From CAILHX01 sp964511385 (GTDB taxonomy: Bacteria > Pseudomonadota > Gammaproteobacteria > Burkholderiales > Methylophilaceae), in assembly GCA_964511385.1 (NCBI GenBank), contig CAZEFE010000012.1:11813-75812 (forward strand): a stretch of 64,000 nt of DNA. Direction: 5' to 3'. Position numbers and translations under genes: made by a program. Below the pieces are notes generated by a model, which did not search any database, was not told the origin of the DNA, and saw only the letters and a list, made by a program, of their open reading frames with translations. Positions within the stretch are counted from its first letter, which is position 1. Every line of letters starts with the position of its first letter. This document shows, one piece after another, positions 1-8,170 of the stretch.

Positions 1-93
1 CTGAATTCCGTAGGCTTCAAAATTACCAGTATTTCTGATGTGACGCCGGTGCCGCACAACGGTTGCCGTCCGCCCAAGAAGCGCCGTATCTAA
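1..93 (+). CDS. rpsK: 30S ribosomal protein S11, C-terminal end (partial)
   Basis: The window opens inside this gene; the last 30 codons are readable and end at a TAA. The tail (SDVTPVPHNGCRPPKKRRI) is the highly conserved S11 C-terminus that lies in the platform of the small subunit near the mRNA. It stands directly before rpsD and rpoA, the usual order of the alpha ribosomal operon. The start and most of the protein lie outside the window. Confidence 0.95.
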   Translation: MNSVGFKITSISDVTPVPHNGCRPPKKRRI

Positions 94-121
94 GCGCGGC
101 GTATTTAAAGGAGATTAAACC

Positions 122-751
122 GTGGCAAGAAATCTTGACCCAAAGTGCCGCCAGTGCCGTCGTGAAGGTGAAAAGCTGTTCCTCAAGGGTGAAAAGTGCT
201 TTACCGACAAATGTGCTATTGAAAAGCGTAACTTCCCGCCTGGCCAGCATGGTCAGAAACGTACTCAGCGTCTGTCTGATTACGGTGTTCAGTTGCGTGA
301 AAAGCAAAAGCTGCGCCGTATCTACGGCATTCTGGAAGGCCAGTTCCGTGGGTATTATGCCGAAGCTGACCGCCAAAAGGGTATTACGGGTGAAAACCTG
401 CTGCAACTGCTGGAAAGTCGTCTGGACAATGTGGCATACCGCATGGGTCTGGGATCATCCCGCACCGAGGCGCGTCAAATTGTGCGCCACAACAGCATCA
501 AGGTGAATGGTCGTCGCGTCAATATCCCATCATTCCAGGTGCGTCCTGGTGATGTGATCGAAGTGGCTGATCGCTCCAAGCAGCAACTGCGGATCAAGGG
601 CGCTGTTGAGGCGGCTGAGCAACGTGGATTCCCGGAATGGCTGGAAGTGGATGTCAAGGCGTTGAAGGGTACGTATAAAGCGCGTCCGCAACGTGATGAA
701 CTGCCTTCAACCATTAACGAAAGCCTTGTGGTTGAACTGTACTCCAAGTAA
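122..751 (+). CDS. rpsD: 30S ribosomal protein S4
   Basis: Primary 16S rRNA-binding protein of the small subunit, and in many bacteria the translational repressor of its own (alpha) operon. It has 209 residues, the normal length. The N-terminus carries the four cysteines of the zinc-binding S4 type (C9, C12, C26, C31 in a CRQC...C...C pattern), and an S4 RNA-binding domain lies at about residues 99-160 (SRLDNVAYRMGL onward). The start codon is GTG, preceded by AAGGAG; no ATG competes. It lies 28 nt after rpsK and 47 nt before rpoA, so it is co-transcribed with both. Confidence 0.98.
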   Translation: MARNLDPKCRQCRREGEKLFLKGEKCFTDKCAIEKRNFPPGQHGQKRTQRLSDYGVQLREKQKLRRIYGILEGQFRGYYAEADRQKGITGENLLQLLESRLDNVAYRMGLGSSRTEARQIVRHNSIKVNGRRVNIPSFQVRPGDVIEVADRSKQQLRIKGAVEAAEQRGFPEWLEVDVKALKGTYKARPQRDELPSTINESLVVELYSK

Positions 752-798
752 TTTGTAGAAATCATCAGTCATATTTCCATCAAATTTAAGGATCAGTG

Positions 799-1791
799 AT
801 GCAAAGTAGTCCTAATGAATATTTAAAGCCGCGTGTTGTGGAAGTCGAAACGATTTCCCCATTTAGGGCACGGGTGACACTGGAGCCAATGGAACGTGGC
901 TTTGGTTATACCTTGGGTAATGCTATTCGCCGCGTTCTGCTGTCGTCGATTTCGGGTTTTGCTATTACCGAAGTCAAGATCGATGGCGTCGTGCATGAGT
1001 ATTCGACGCTTGATGGTGTGCAGGAAGATGTCGTGGACATTCTTCTTAACCTCAAGGGCGTTGCGCTCAAGTTGCATAACAAGACTGAAGCTGTTCTGAC
1101 GATCAGCAAGTCTGGCGAAGGCGCGGTGAAGGCCGGTGATTTTGAGATCGGTCACGATGTTGAAATCGTGAATCCGGATCATGTCATTGCACACCTGACC
1201 AAGGGCGGCAAACTGTCGATTGAAGTCAAGGTTGAGATGGGGCGTGGTTATCAGCCGGTTGCCGCTCGCCAGAAAGGTGCTGATGAAGATCGCTCGCTGG
1301 GCTTTATTCTGGTGGATGCGTCCTTCAGCCCGATCCGCAAGGTGAGTTACCACGTTGATAGCGCCCGTGTGGAACAGCGTACTGACTTGGATAAGTTGGT
1401 GATGGATGTTGAGACCAACGGCGCAATCGATCCGGAACAGGCTATTCGCGACGCTGCGCGTATTCTGGTTGGTCAGTTGTCGGTATTTGCAGATCTGGAA
1501 GGCTCTCCTCTGGAGACGGAGTCCAGTGGTCGTGGTGCTCCACAAATTGACCCGATTTTGCTGCGTCCGGTTGATGATCTTGAGTTGACCGTGCGTTCTG
1601 CAAACTGCCTGAAGGCAGAGAATATTTTTTACATTGGTGATCTCATTCAACGTAACGAGAATGAATTGCTTAAGGCCCCGAATCTTGGTCGCAAGTCCCT
1701 GAATGAAATCAAGGATGTGCTGGCTTCCAAAGGTTTGACCTTGGGTATGAAGCTAGAAAATTGGCCACCTGCCAATTTGGAAAGGGTTTAA
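799..1791 (+). CDS. rpoA: DNA-directed RNA polymerase subunit alpha
   Basis: Scaffold subunit of RNA polymerase; its dimer nucleates assembly and its C-terminal domain contacts UP elements and activators. It has 330 residues from the ATG at 799; a GTG at 796 is in frame, but the AAGGA at 788-792 is better spaced for 799. The N-terminal assembly domain covers about residues 1-235 and the C-terminal domain about 250-325, with the DNA-contact segment VRSANCLKAENI (equivalent to E. coli R265/N268) and the helix GRKSLNEIKD. It is followed after 9 nt by rplQ. Confidence 0.98.
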   Translation: MQSSPNEYLKPRVVEVETISPFRARVTLEPMERGFGYTLGNAIRRVLLSSISGFAITEVKIDGVVHEYSTLDGVQEDVVDILLNLKGVALKLHNKTEAVLTISKSGEGAVKAGDFEIGHDVEIVNPDHVIAHLTKGGKLSIEVKVEMGRGYQPVAARQKGADEDRSLGFILVDASFSPIRKVSYHVDSARVEQRTDLDKLVMDVETNGAIDPEQAIRDAARILVGQLSVFADLEGSPLETESSGRGAPQIDPILLRPVDDLELTVRSANCLKAENIFYIGDLIQRNENELLKAPNLGRKSLNEIKDVLASKGLTLGMKLENWPPANLERV

Positions 1792-1800
1792 GGATAAATC

Positions 1801-2187
1801 ATGCGTCATCGTGTCAGTAACCGCAAACTAAACCGTACCAGCAGCCATCGTCAGGCGATGCTGCGCAATATGGCGAACTCCCTACTGCGTCATGAAGTCA
1901 TCAAGACGACGCTGCCCAAGGCCAAGGAACTGCGCAAAGTCGCAGAGCCTCTGATCACTCTGGGTAAGAAGGCATCCGTAGCGAATCGTCGCTTGGCATT
2001 CGATCGTCTGCGTGACCGCGAAATCGTGGTTAAGCTGTTTGACGAACTGGGTCCTCGCTATGCGACCCGCAACGGTGGATATCTGCGTATTTTGAAGTGT
2101 GGCTTCCGTCTGGGTGACAATGCTCCGATGGCGCTGGTTGAACTGGTGGATCGCCCTGATGTTGCGGTAGAGGCACCTGCAGCCTAA
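1801..2187 (+). CDS. rplQ: 50S ribosomal protein L17
   Basis: Large-subunit protein near the exit tunnel; last gene of the alpha operon. It has 128 residues starting MRHRVSNRKLNRTSSHRQAM, the canonical L17 N-terminus. It follows rpoA by 9 nt and is followed by a strong intrinsic terminator, so the operon ends here. Confidence 0.98.
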   Translation: MRHRVSNRKLNRTSSHRQAMLRNMANSLLRHEVIKTTLPKAKELRKVAEPLITLGKKASVANRRLAFDRLRDREIVVKLFDELGPRYATRNGGYLRILKCGFRLGDNAPMALVELVDRPDVAVEAPAA

Positions 2188-2210
2188 GTTCGACACATTG
2201 CATACAACGA

Positions 2211-2245
2211 AAAAGCCGGAGGCGCATCGCGCCTCCGGCTTTTTT
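2211..2245 (+). terminator. Intrinsic terminator after rplQ
   Basis: The stem AAAAGCCGGAGGCGC pairs with GCGCCTCCGGCTTTT around a 3-nt loop, followed by T residues. The left A-tract makes it usable from the minus strand too, so it can also stop the convergent glutaredoxin-like gene. Confidence 0.95.
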
Positions 2246-2261
2246 CATGTTCGCTTGTTAT

Positions 2262-2504
2262 TTATGTGCTGTAACGCAGAAACTGACTGGCGGTGGCATG
2301 ATCAAACGGCCATGCCAGTTCCTGACGGCCATTGCTCAGGACGGGGATGCGGACGGCGTACAGGGCTTCCAGGTCATCGTCGCCGGCAATGTCGATTAGC
2401 ACGATATTCACTCCATTAGTCTGGGCTAGCGGCAACACAATGGATTCTGCCTGGTCGCACAGATGGCAGCCTAGCGTGCCATAAAGGATAAAATCAGGCT
2501 TCAT
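2262..2504 (-). CDS. Glutaredoxin-like thiol protein (DUF836 type)
   Basis: Small thioredoxin-fold protein of 80 residues. The redox motif CHLC is near residues 13-16 (GTLGCHLCDQAE), and the cis-proline segment is RIPVL at about residues 53-57. The family is cytoplasmic and probably acts in disulfide exchange; the substrate is unknown. It is a single gene converging on rplQ. DUF836 members often stand beside translation or cell-division genes, which tells nothing firm about role. Confidence 0.8.
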   Translation of the reverse strand: MKPDFILYGTLGCHLCDQAESIVLPLAQTNGVNIVLIDIAGDDDLEALYAVRIPVLSNGRQELAWPFDHATASQFLRYST

Positions 2505-2622
2505 CGAGCTTCTTGGCGGGTGGTGGGGTTAAATAAAACATGAAAAATTCTATCGTGAATCCCCGCAAGGTTCGTGATTTTCTTACAATGTAGCTTTGCT
2601 ACCAAATTGCATTGGCGACAAA

Positions 2623-3939
2623 ATGACTGAATCAGAACAATCCAAAGAAAGCTTTCAGGATAGCCTGGAGCAGGTCATACATTTGCTGAACAAACACAAG
2701 CTGGTGGCTGACCTGGTGCACAAGCAGGAGATGCCTCGCCATGACCTGGTGGAAACGTTGGTGCAAAAACAGCATCTGGTTGAGTTGCAAAACATTCTGT
2801 TGCGCCTATCGGCGGATGAGATCGCCAGCATTATTGAACAGCTTCCTACCGAATACAAATTGCTGGTGTGGGAGCAGGTCCAGGGTGATCGTGGTGATGA
2901 CATTCTTGAGCGGGTATCGGACGATATCCGGGAGGCGCTCGTCGGTGTTGCGAGCTATCAGGGACACAAAGTGATGTTGAACGCATTCGAACTGCTGGAC
3001 GGGAAGTTGCGCCAAGTGCAGGTGAGTCAGCCCGCTGATCTGGAAAACCTGAAACCCATTTGGGTGGACCTGGTTGGATCAACCAGCGAGATACGCCAAT
3101 GGGTCGGCCAGCATTTTCAGCTTGAGCTGCCGAATCCGAATGAACTGACGGACTTGGAAGCCAGTGCGCGATTCTATGTCGAGGATACTGGTGAAATTTA
3201 CCTGATTTCAGACTTTTTACTGGACATGAATGACGCCCCACGCAATGTGCCGGTGGCTTTTATCCTGCACCGGGATATTTTGTTCTCGATTCGCCAGGAA
3301 GAACTGCCGGTTTTCCGTTTGCAGCGGTTAAGAGGGCGCACGCAACCCGGCTACGTGTCGGATGCCAGGGATGTGCTGCTCAGCCTCTATTCGGCAGATG
3401 CTGAATATTCGGCGGATGCCTTGGAAGATGTATACGCGGGCCTGGAGGCGGTAAGCAAAGAGGTGCTGAACTCCAACATGACGGATGCCAATGCGGCAAA
3501 AACCCTGGCCGACATTGCGCGCGAGGAAGATCTCAACGGCCGTATCCGCCGCAATGTGCTGGACACGCGTCGTGCGGTCTCTTTCCTGATGCGCGGCAAG
3601 TTGCTTTCTGTCGAGCAGCAGGAGAATGCGCGCCAGATATTGCGCGATATCGAGTCGCTCGACGGGCATACCTCATTCCTGTTCGGGAAAATCAACTTCC
3701 TGATGGATGCTACGGTGGGTTTCATCAACATCAACCAAAACAAAATCATCAAGATATTCTCGGTGGCGTCGGTTGCGTTATTGCCGCCTACATTGATCGC
3801 GAGCATCTACGGCATGAATTTCCACGGCTGGTTTCCTGAGCTTGACTGGAAATACGGCTACGTTTACGCCTTGGCGTTGATGGTAATTTCGGTGGCGATC
3901 CCTTTTTATTATTTCCGGAAAAAAGGCTGGCTGAATTAA
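2623..3939 (+). CDS. CorA-family Mg2+ transporter with an MgtE_N-like domain
   Basis: Inner-membrane divalent-cation channel of 438 residues from the ATG at 2623; an upstream TTG at 2596 is possible, but neither has a clear ribosome site. The CorA signature YGMNF lies near the C-terminus between two hydrophobic helices (VASVALLPPTLIASI and YALALMVISVAIPFYYF), followed by a short basic tail, as in CorA. The N-terminal 110 residues are a helical domain that looks like the MgtE N domain (LRLSADEIASIIEQLP, EYKLLVWEQV), so the regulator-like module differs from E. coli CorA. The mscS-like gene follows after 16 nt. Confidence 0.9.
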   Translation: MTESEQSKESFQDSLEQVIHLLNKHKLVADLVHKQEMPRHDLVETLVQKQHLVELQNILLRLSADEIASIIEQLPTEYKLLVWEQVQGDRGDDILERVSDDIREALVGVASYQGHKVMLNAFELLDGKLRQVQVSQPADLENLKPIWVDLVGSTSEIRQWVGQHFQLELPNPNELTDLEASARFYVEDTGEIYLISDFLLDMNDAPRNVPVAFILHRDILFSIRQEELPVFRLQRLRGRTQPGYVSDARDVLLSLYSADAEYSADALEDVYAGLEAVSKEVLNSNMTDANAAKTLADIAREEDLNGRIRRNVLDTRRAVSFLMRGKLLSVEQQENARQILRDIESLDGHTSFLFGKINFLMDATVGFININQNKIIKIFSVASVALLPPTLIASIYGMNFHGWFPELDWKYGYVYALALMVISVAIPFYYFRKKGWLN

Positions 3940-3955
3940 GCCGGCAATTCATGGC

Positions 3956-5215
3956 ATGCAAAATGATGACTTCTGGGTTGGCCTGTGGGGCGAACTGAAT
4001 AGCGTATCGCTGCTCTGGCAATTGGCGGCGCTGGGATTAAGTATTGCGCTGGCATGGGGGAGCACCCGCCTGGTAAATCGTCGGATCAGGAAAGATGCCC
4101 CGGAATCCTGGAAGTTTGGCGTGGGGGGGGTAGCAAGGGTACTGTTTCCGCTGGTGGCTGTGGTCCTCGCCAATATCGGTCAGTTGGCCCTGCAGCATTG
4201 GCACTATCCTACGAGCGCCCTCAAACTTGCGGCGACGCTGTTGATGGCGATGGCAGGCATCCGGCTGGCGGTGTATGCCCTGCGCTACATATTTTCACCC
4301 AGCGGTTGGCTGAAGACGACGGAAGGCTTCATTGTGGGTGTCATCTGGGGCATTGTCGCCCTGCACCTGACCGGGCTGCTACCGGAGGTGGTTACCTTCC
4401 TGGATGATCTCAGTTTTAACGTGGGCGAGCGCAAGTTTTCCGTATTGCTGCTAATCCAGTCGTTGTTGATAGCGAGCATCACCCTCATAGTCACGTTGTG
4501 GGCGGGGCGCGTGCTGGAAAACCGTCTGATGGGCACTGAGCAGTTGGATCTCAATCTGCGCGTGGTGCTGTCCAAGCTGCTCAGGGTGGCGCTGATCGTG
4601 ATTGGCGTGTTGTCCGCGCTTTCGGTTGTAGGCTTTGATATCACCCTGCTCTCGGTATTCGGCGGTGCCTTGGGTGTCGGGCTGGGGTTTGGCCTGCAGA
4701 AAATCGCCAGTAACTATGTCAGCGGCTTCATTATCCTGCTGGACCGTTCGCTGCACCTGGGCGACGTGCTCACCGTCGATGGGCATTATGGCATCGCACA
4801 CCAACTCAGGGCTCGCTATCTGGTGCTGCGCAAGCTGGATGGCACGGAAGTGGTGATTCCGAACGACACCTTGATTACTTCGACCGTGATCAACCACTCC
4901 CTCTCCGACCGCAAGTCCCAGCTGCGTGTGGCGGTACAGGTAAGTTATGACAGCGATGTGGATGAGGCGATGGGCATCATGAAAGCGGCTGCCGTGGGCG
5001 CCGGCAGGGTGCTTGCCGACCCTGAGCCGGCAGTTGCAATCACGGGGTTGGGCGATAACGGGATCAACCTGGAAGTGAGCGCCTGGGTGAATGACCCGGA
5101 GAACGGGTACGGCAGCCTGCAATCCAAGATTTACATGAACATCCTGCGGGGGTTCCGTGCGGCCGGGGTCAGCATTCCATCACCGCAGCGGGATGTGCGC
5201 ATGGTTAACAATTGA
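3956..5215 (+). CDS. MscS-family mechanosensitive channel
   Basis: Inner-membrane channel of 419 residues that would open under membrane tension. There are several N-terminal hydrophobic helices (residues about 15-200), then the MscS pore helix with the glycine/alanine pattern FGGALGVGLGFGLQKIASNYVSGF at about 235-258, then the beta domain (GDVLTVDGHYGIA, VVIPNDTLITSTVINHS) and the C-terminal alpha/beta domain. It starts 16 nt after the CorA-like gene, so the two probably form one cation/osmotic-stress transcript. Confidence 0.93.
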   Translation: MQNDDFWVGLWGELNSVSLLWQLAALGLSIALAWGSTRLVNRRIRKDAPESWKFGVGGVARVLFPLVAVVLANIGQLALQHWHYPTSALKLAATLLMAMAGIRLAVYALRYIFSPSGWLKTTEGFIVGVIWGIVALHLTGLLPEVVTFLDDLSFNVGERKFSVLLLIQSLLIASITLIVTLWAGRVLENRLMGTEQLDLNLRVVLSKLLRVALIVIGVLSALSVVGFDITLLSVFGGALGVGLGFGLQKIASNYVSGFIILLDRSLHLGDVLTVDGHYGIAHQLRARYLVLRKLDGTEVVIPNDTLITSTVINHSLSDRKSQLRVAVQVSYDSDVDEAMGIMKAAAVGAGRVLADPEPAVAITGLGDNGINLEVSAWVNDPENGYGSLQSKIYMNILRGFRAAGVSIPSPQRDVRMVNN

Positions 5216-5233
5216 CGTGCGTGCCTGCTGGAA

Positions 5234-5264
5234 ACAAAAAAGCCCTCAAAGCGGGCTTTTTTGT
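5234..5264. terminator. Bidirectional intrinsic terminator between mscS-like gene and rpmG
   Basis: ACAAAAAAGCCC and GGGCTTTTTTGT pair around a TCAAAGC loop, with an A-tract on the left and a T-tract on the right. It serves the plus-strand mscS-like gene and the minus-strand rpmB-rpmG operon. Confidence 0.93.
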
Positions 5265-5289
5265 TATGTGGCTGAACTAACTGCCAAGC

Positions 5290-5457
5290 TTACTTCAGCT
5301 TGGTTTCCTTGTAAGCGACGTGCTTGCGAGCAACGGGATCGTACTTCTTGATCTCCATCTTCTCGGGCATGGTGCGCTTGTTCTTGGAAGTGGTGTAAAA
5401 GTGACCAGTGCCAGCACTGGATTCCAGTTTGATTTTCTCGCGTGCGCCTTTAGCCAT
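5290..5457 (-). CDS. rpmG: 50S ribosomal protein L33
   Basis: Large-subunit protein near the E site, 55 residues (MAKGAREKIKLESSAGTGHF at the start). It lacks the cysteine pairs of zinc-type L33, so it is the C-minus form. It lies 11 nt downstream of rpmB on the same strand, the classic rpmBG operon, and ends at the shared terminator. Confidence 0.97.
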   Translation of the reverse strand: MAKGAREKIKLESSAGTGHFYTTSKNKRTMPEKMEIKKYDPVARKHVAYKETKLK

Positions 5458-5468
5458 GGCCAGTCTCC

Positions 5469-5705
5469 TTAAATTCTTTCGCCACGCTCACGCAGGTCGG
5501 CCAGAACGCTATCAATACCGTTCTTGTCGATGGTGCGCAATGCAGCATTGGTCAGTCGCAGGCTTACCCAGCGATTTTCGCTCTCAACCCAGAATCTGCG
5601 ATTTTGCAGATTAGGCAGAAAACGTCGTTTGGTCTTGTTGTTTGCGTGGGAAATATTGTTGCCCACCATTGGCTTTTTGCCGGTCACCTGACATTTGCGT
5701 GCCAT
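5469..5705 (-). CDS. rpmB: 50S ribosomal protein L28
   Basis: Large-subunit protein of 78 residues with the canonical start MARKCQVTGKKPMVGNNISH and the conserved RRFLPNLQNRRFWV segment. It is the first gene of rpmB-rpmG; a good GGAGG site precedes the ATG and a sigma-70-type promoter lies about 30 bp upstream. Confidence 0.98.
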   Translation of the reverse strand: MARKCQVTGKKPMVGNNISHANNKTKRRFLPNLQNRRFWVESENRWVSLRLTNAALRTIDKNGIDSVLADLRERGERI

Positions 5706-5733
5706 GGTTGCCTCCGAATTTCGAAAAACCGAA

Positions 5734-5763
5734 TTTATACCATAAAACTACCGTTTAGTTCAA
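5734..5763 (-). promoter_or_regulatory. Probable sigma-70 promoter of rpmB-rpmG
   Basis: On the minus strand TTGAAC (5763-5758) and TATAAA (5739-5734) are separated by 18 bp, and the -10 ends 28 bp before the rpmB start codon. Sequence match only. Confidence 0.65.
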
Positions 5764-5783
5764 GGATTATCAGTCTTTCGAAT

Positions 5784-6236
5784 TTATGCTACCCCGGTGC
5801 TGCCAAAACCGCCATGACCACGGTCACTGGCAATGAACTCGTCCACCACGTCAAAGCGCGCTTGGATGACAGGGACGATCACCAGTTGCGCAATGCGTTC
5901 CAGCGGGTTGAGCAGGAAGGTTTCATGGCTGCGATTCCAGACGGACACCAGCAACTGCCCCTGATAGTCGGAATCAATGAGCCCGACCAGGTTGCCGAGC
6001 ACGATGCCATGTTTGTGCCCCAGGCCCGAGCGCGGCAAAATCATCGCGGCATATCCCGGGTCGGCCAGGTGAATAGCGATCCCAGTCGGGATCAGTTCGG
6101 TTTCACCTGGGCGCAAGGTGAGCACATGTTCGATGCATGCACGCAGATCCAGCCCCGCGGAACCTGCCGTGGCATAGGTAGGGAGGTGGTGACGCAGGCG
6201 GTCATCCAGGATTTTGAGTTGCACTTGTAATGACAT
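5784..6236 (-). CDS. dut: dUTP diphosphatase
   Basis: Trimeric dUTPase: dUTP to dUMP plus pyrophosphate, keeping uracil out of DNA and supplying dTMP synthesis. It has 150 residues from MSLQVQLKILD; a longer in-frame reading upstream only overlaps coaBC and is rejected. The five family motifs are visible: AGSAGLDLRA, PRSGLGHKHGI, GLIDSDYQG, ERIAQLVIVP and the C-terminal RGHGGFGSTG. It lies 22 nt after coaBC on the same strand, a pairing seen in many Proteobacteria. Confidence 0.97.
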   Translation of the reverse strand: MSLQVQLKILDDRLRHHLPTYATAGSAGLDLRACIEHVLTLRPGETELIPTGIAIHLADPGYAAMILPRSGLGHKHGIVLGNLVGLIDSDYQGQLLVSVWNRSHETFLLNPLERIAQLVIVPVIQARFDVVDEFIASDRGHGGFGSTGVA

Positions 6237-6258
6237 GGCGGGTTCCTGTGGAAAATGG

Positions 6259-7440
6259 TTAGGGCAGCATCCGGGCAACGTGTTGCAGCAACTGATTGGC
6301 GATGACCTGTTTTGAGGCGCGCGGCAACGGATGTGCGCCATTATCGTCCAGCAATGTGACAGTCGTGTCGTCGGTGCCAAACGCGTCCTGTACCAGATTG
6401 GCGACCAGCAGCGGGACATTTTTGCGCTGGCGTTTCTGCCCGGCGAATTCCAGCAGGTTTTCACTCTCGGCGGCAAATCCTACACAAAACGGAGGTTTTG
6501 GAAGGCTGGTCACGGTTGCCAGAATATCTTGTGTCGGCGTCAGTTCCAGTGTCAGATTCTGGCCGTTTTTCTTGAGTTTTTGTGCGCTGGGCAGGGCAGG
6601 GGTGTAGTCTGCGACCGCGGCAACCCCGATAAAAATATCCACGCCCTGAATGTTTTTCAGTACGGCATCCAGCATCTGTCTGGCGCTGGTAATTCGGATC
6701 AGGTGCGCCTTAGCCGGCGCCTGTAGCGCAACCGGGCCGCTCACCAGGGTGACGGCCGCACCCATTGCCAGTGCCTCGGAGGCAATGGCATAACCCATCT
6801 TGCCGGAGCTTGAGTTGGTCAGCCCGCGCACCGGGTCAATGGCCTCGAACGTGGCCCCGGCGGTGATCAGGATTTTTCTGCCTGCCAGCAGTTTGGGTTG
6901 CAACTGCGCGTGGATTTCCTGTGCCAGCGTTTCGGCTTCCAGCATGCGGCCCATCCCGGTTTCGCCGCAGGCCTGGGAGCCGCTATCGGGTCCAAGCAGA
7001 ACCACGCCATCGGCTGCCAATTGCTTGGTATTTCGCTGTGTTGCCGGGTGTTGCCACATCTCGACGTTCATGGCGGGGGCTACTAATAACGGGCATTTGC
7101 CGCGCGCCAGGCACAGCGTGGAGAGCAAGTCATCCGCAACCCCATGGGCCAGTTTGGCAATGAAATTGGCACTGGCCGGCGCGATGACGATCATCTCCGC
7201 GGAGCGCGCCAGATCGATGTGTGCCATGCCGTTGCCATTATGGTCCCAAAGCTCGGTCAGCACCGGCTTGCCGGAGAGCGCCTGCAGGGTGGTCGGGGTG
7301 ATGAATTGGCGGGCGGATGCAGTCATCACCACTTGTACATCCAAGCCTTGCTTGACCAGCAAACGCGTCAGCTCTGCTGCCTTGTAAGCAGCGATGCCAC
7401 CGGTCAGGCCAAGCAAGATTTTTTTGGGGGAGGTTGACAT
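6259..7440 (-). CDS. coaBC: Bifunctional phosphopantothenoylcysteine decarboxylase/synthetase
   Basis: Coenzyme A synthesis: CoaB ligates cysteine to 4'-phosphopantothenate (CTP-dependent) and CoaC decarboxylates the product. It has 393 residues. The CoaC flavoprotein half is N-terminal, with GLTGGIAAYKA, the active-site histidine in GNGMAHIDLAR, the PAMNVEMW motif and the flap cysteine in GSQACGETGMGRM. The CoaB half follows from about residue 190 (ILITAGATFEAIDPVRGLTN, the lysine motif LKKNG). Start taken at the ATG at 7440. It is divergent from radC. Confidence 0.97.
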   Translation of the reverse strand: MSTSPKKILLGLTGGIAAYKAAELTRLLVKQGLDVQVVMTASARQFITPTTLQALSGKPVLTELWDHNGNGMAHIDLARSAEMIVIAPASANFIAKLAHGVADDLLSTLCLARGKCPLLVAPAMNVEMWQHPATQRNTKQLAADGVVLLGPDSGSQACGETGMGRMLEAETLAQEIHAQLQPKLLAGRKILITAGATFEAIDPVRGLTNSSSGKMGYAIASEALAMGAAVTLVSGPVALQAPAKAHLIRITSARQMLDAVLKNIQGVDIFIGVAAVADYTPALPSAQKLKKNGQNLTLELTPTQDILATVTSLPKPPFCVGFAAESENLLEFAGQKRQRKNVPLLVANLVQDAFGTDDTTVTLLDDNGAHPLPRASKQVIANQLLQHVARMLP

Positions 7441-7495
7441 CAAGTGCGGCTATTTCATTGGATAATAAGGCCATTCTATCGCAACAGGGGCAATC

Positions 7496-8170
7496 ATGGC
7501 GATTACCGACTGGCCCGCGGATGAGCGGCCGCGTGAAAAATTGTTGGCGCATGGGGCGCAATCCCTCTCGGACGCGGAGTTGCTAGCGATTTTCTTGCGC
7601 GTGGGCGTTGCCGGAATGAGTGCGGTGGATCTGGCGCGAGCTTTATTGCTGCGCTTCGGCAGCCTGAATGGAATTTTTGCCGCGAGTTGTACCGAGCTGA
7701 CTGCTGTTAATGGGATGGGCAACAGTAAATACGCGCAGTTGCAGGCGATCTTCGAGATGTCGCGCCGCGCATTGGCCGAAGACATGCAGCGGCGTGATGT
7801 ATTGGCATCGCCGAGCGCGGTGCGCGATTACCTGCGGCTGAAACTGAATGCCCAGCCGCGCGAGGTATTTATTGTGCTGCTGCTGGATGCACAAAACCGG
7901 GTGATAGCCAGTGAGGAGTTGTTCGCGGGAACCCTGACGCAAACAGCCGTTTATCCGCGGGAAGTGGTGAAACTGGCGCTGCGGCACAACGCGGCGGCTG
8001 TCATTTTTGCCCACAATCATCCATCCGGTGTGGCGGAGCCCAGTCGCGCCGATGAACTGCTGACCAAGGCATTAAAGGAGGCGCTGGCACTGGTGGACGT
8101 GAAAGTGCTGGATCACTTCGTGGTGGCGGGGAACGCTGTATTGTCGTTTGCCGAGCAGGGTATGATCTAA
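7496..8170 (+). CDS. radC: RadC/JAB-domain (MPN+) protein
   Basis: It has 224 residues: an N-terminal helix-hairpin-helix-like region (residues about 1-100, DAELLAIFLRVG, TAVNGMGNSKY) and a C-terminal JAMM metalloprotease-like domain with the zinc motif HNHPSGVAEPSRAD and the distal histidine in LDHFVVAG. Despite its old name, a role in DNA repair is not established. Its last 4 nt overlap the end of the convergent metallopeptidase gene. Confidence 0.93.
   Translation: MAITDWPADERPREKLLAHGAQSLSDAELLAIFLRVGVAGMSAVDLARALLLRFGSLNGIFAASCTELTAVNGMGNSKYAQLQAIFEMSRRALAEDMQRRDVLASPSAVRDYLRLKLNAQPREVFIVLLLDAQNRVIASEELFAGTLTQTAVYPREVVKLALRHNAAAVIFAHNHPSGVAEPSRADELLTKALKEALALVDVKVLDHFVVAGNAVLSFAEQGMI

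Noticed and set aside
5604..6230. Long plus-strand reading frame over rpmB and dut
   Set aside because: It is the antisense shadow of dut, whose five motifs are all on the minus strand; it has no start context or recognisable protein.
6237..6476. N-terminal extension of dut
   Set aside because: It would overlap coaBC in another frame; the dUTPase family starts at MSLQVQLKIL.
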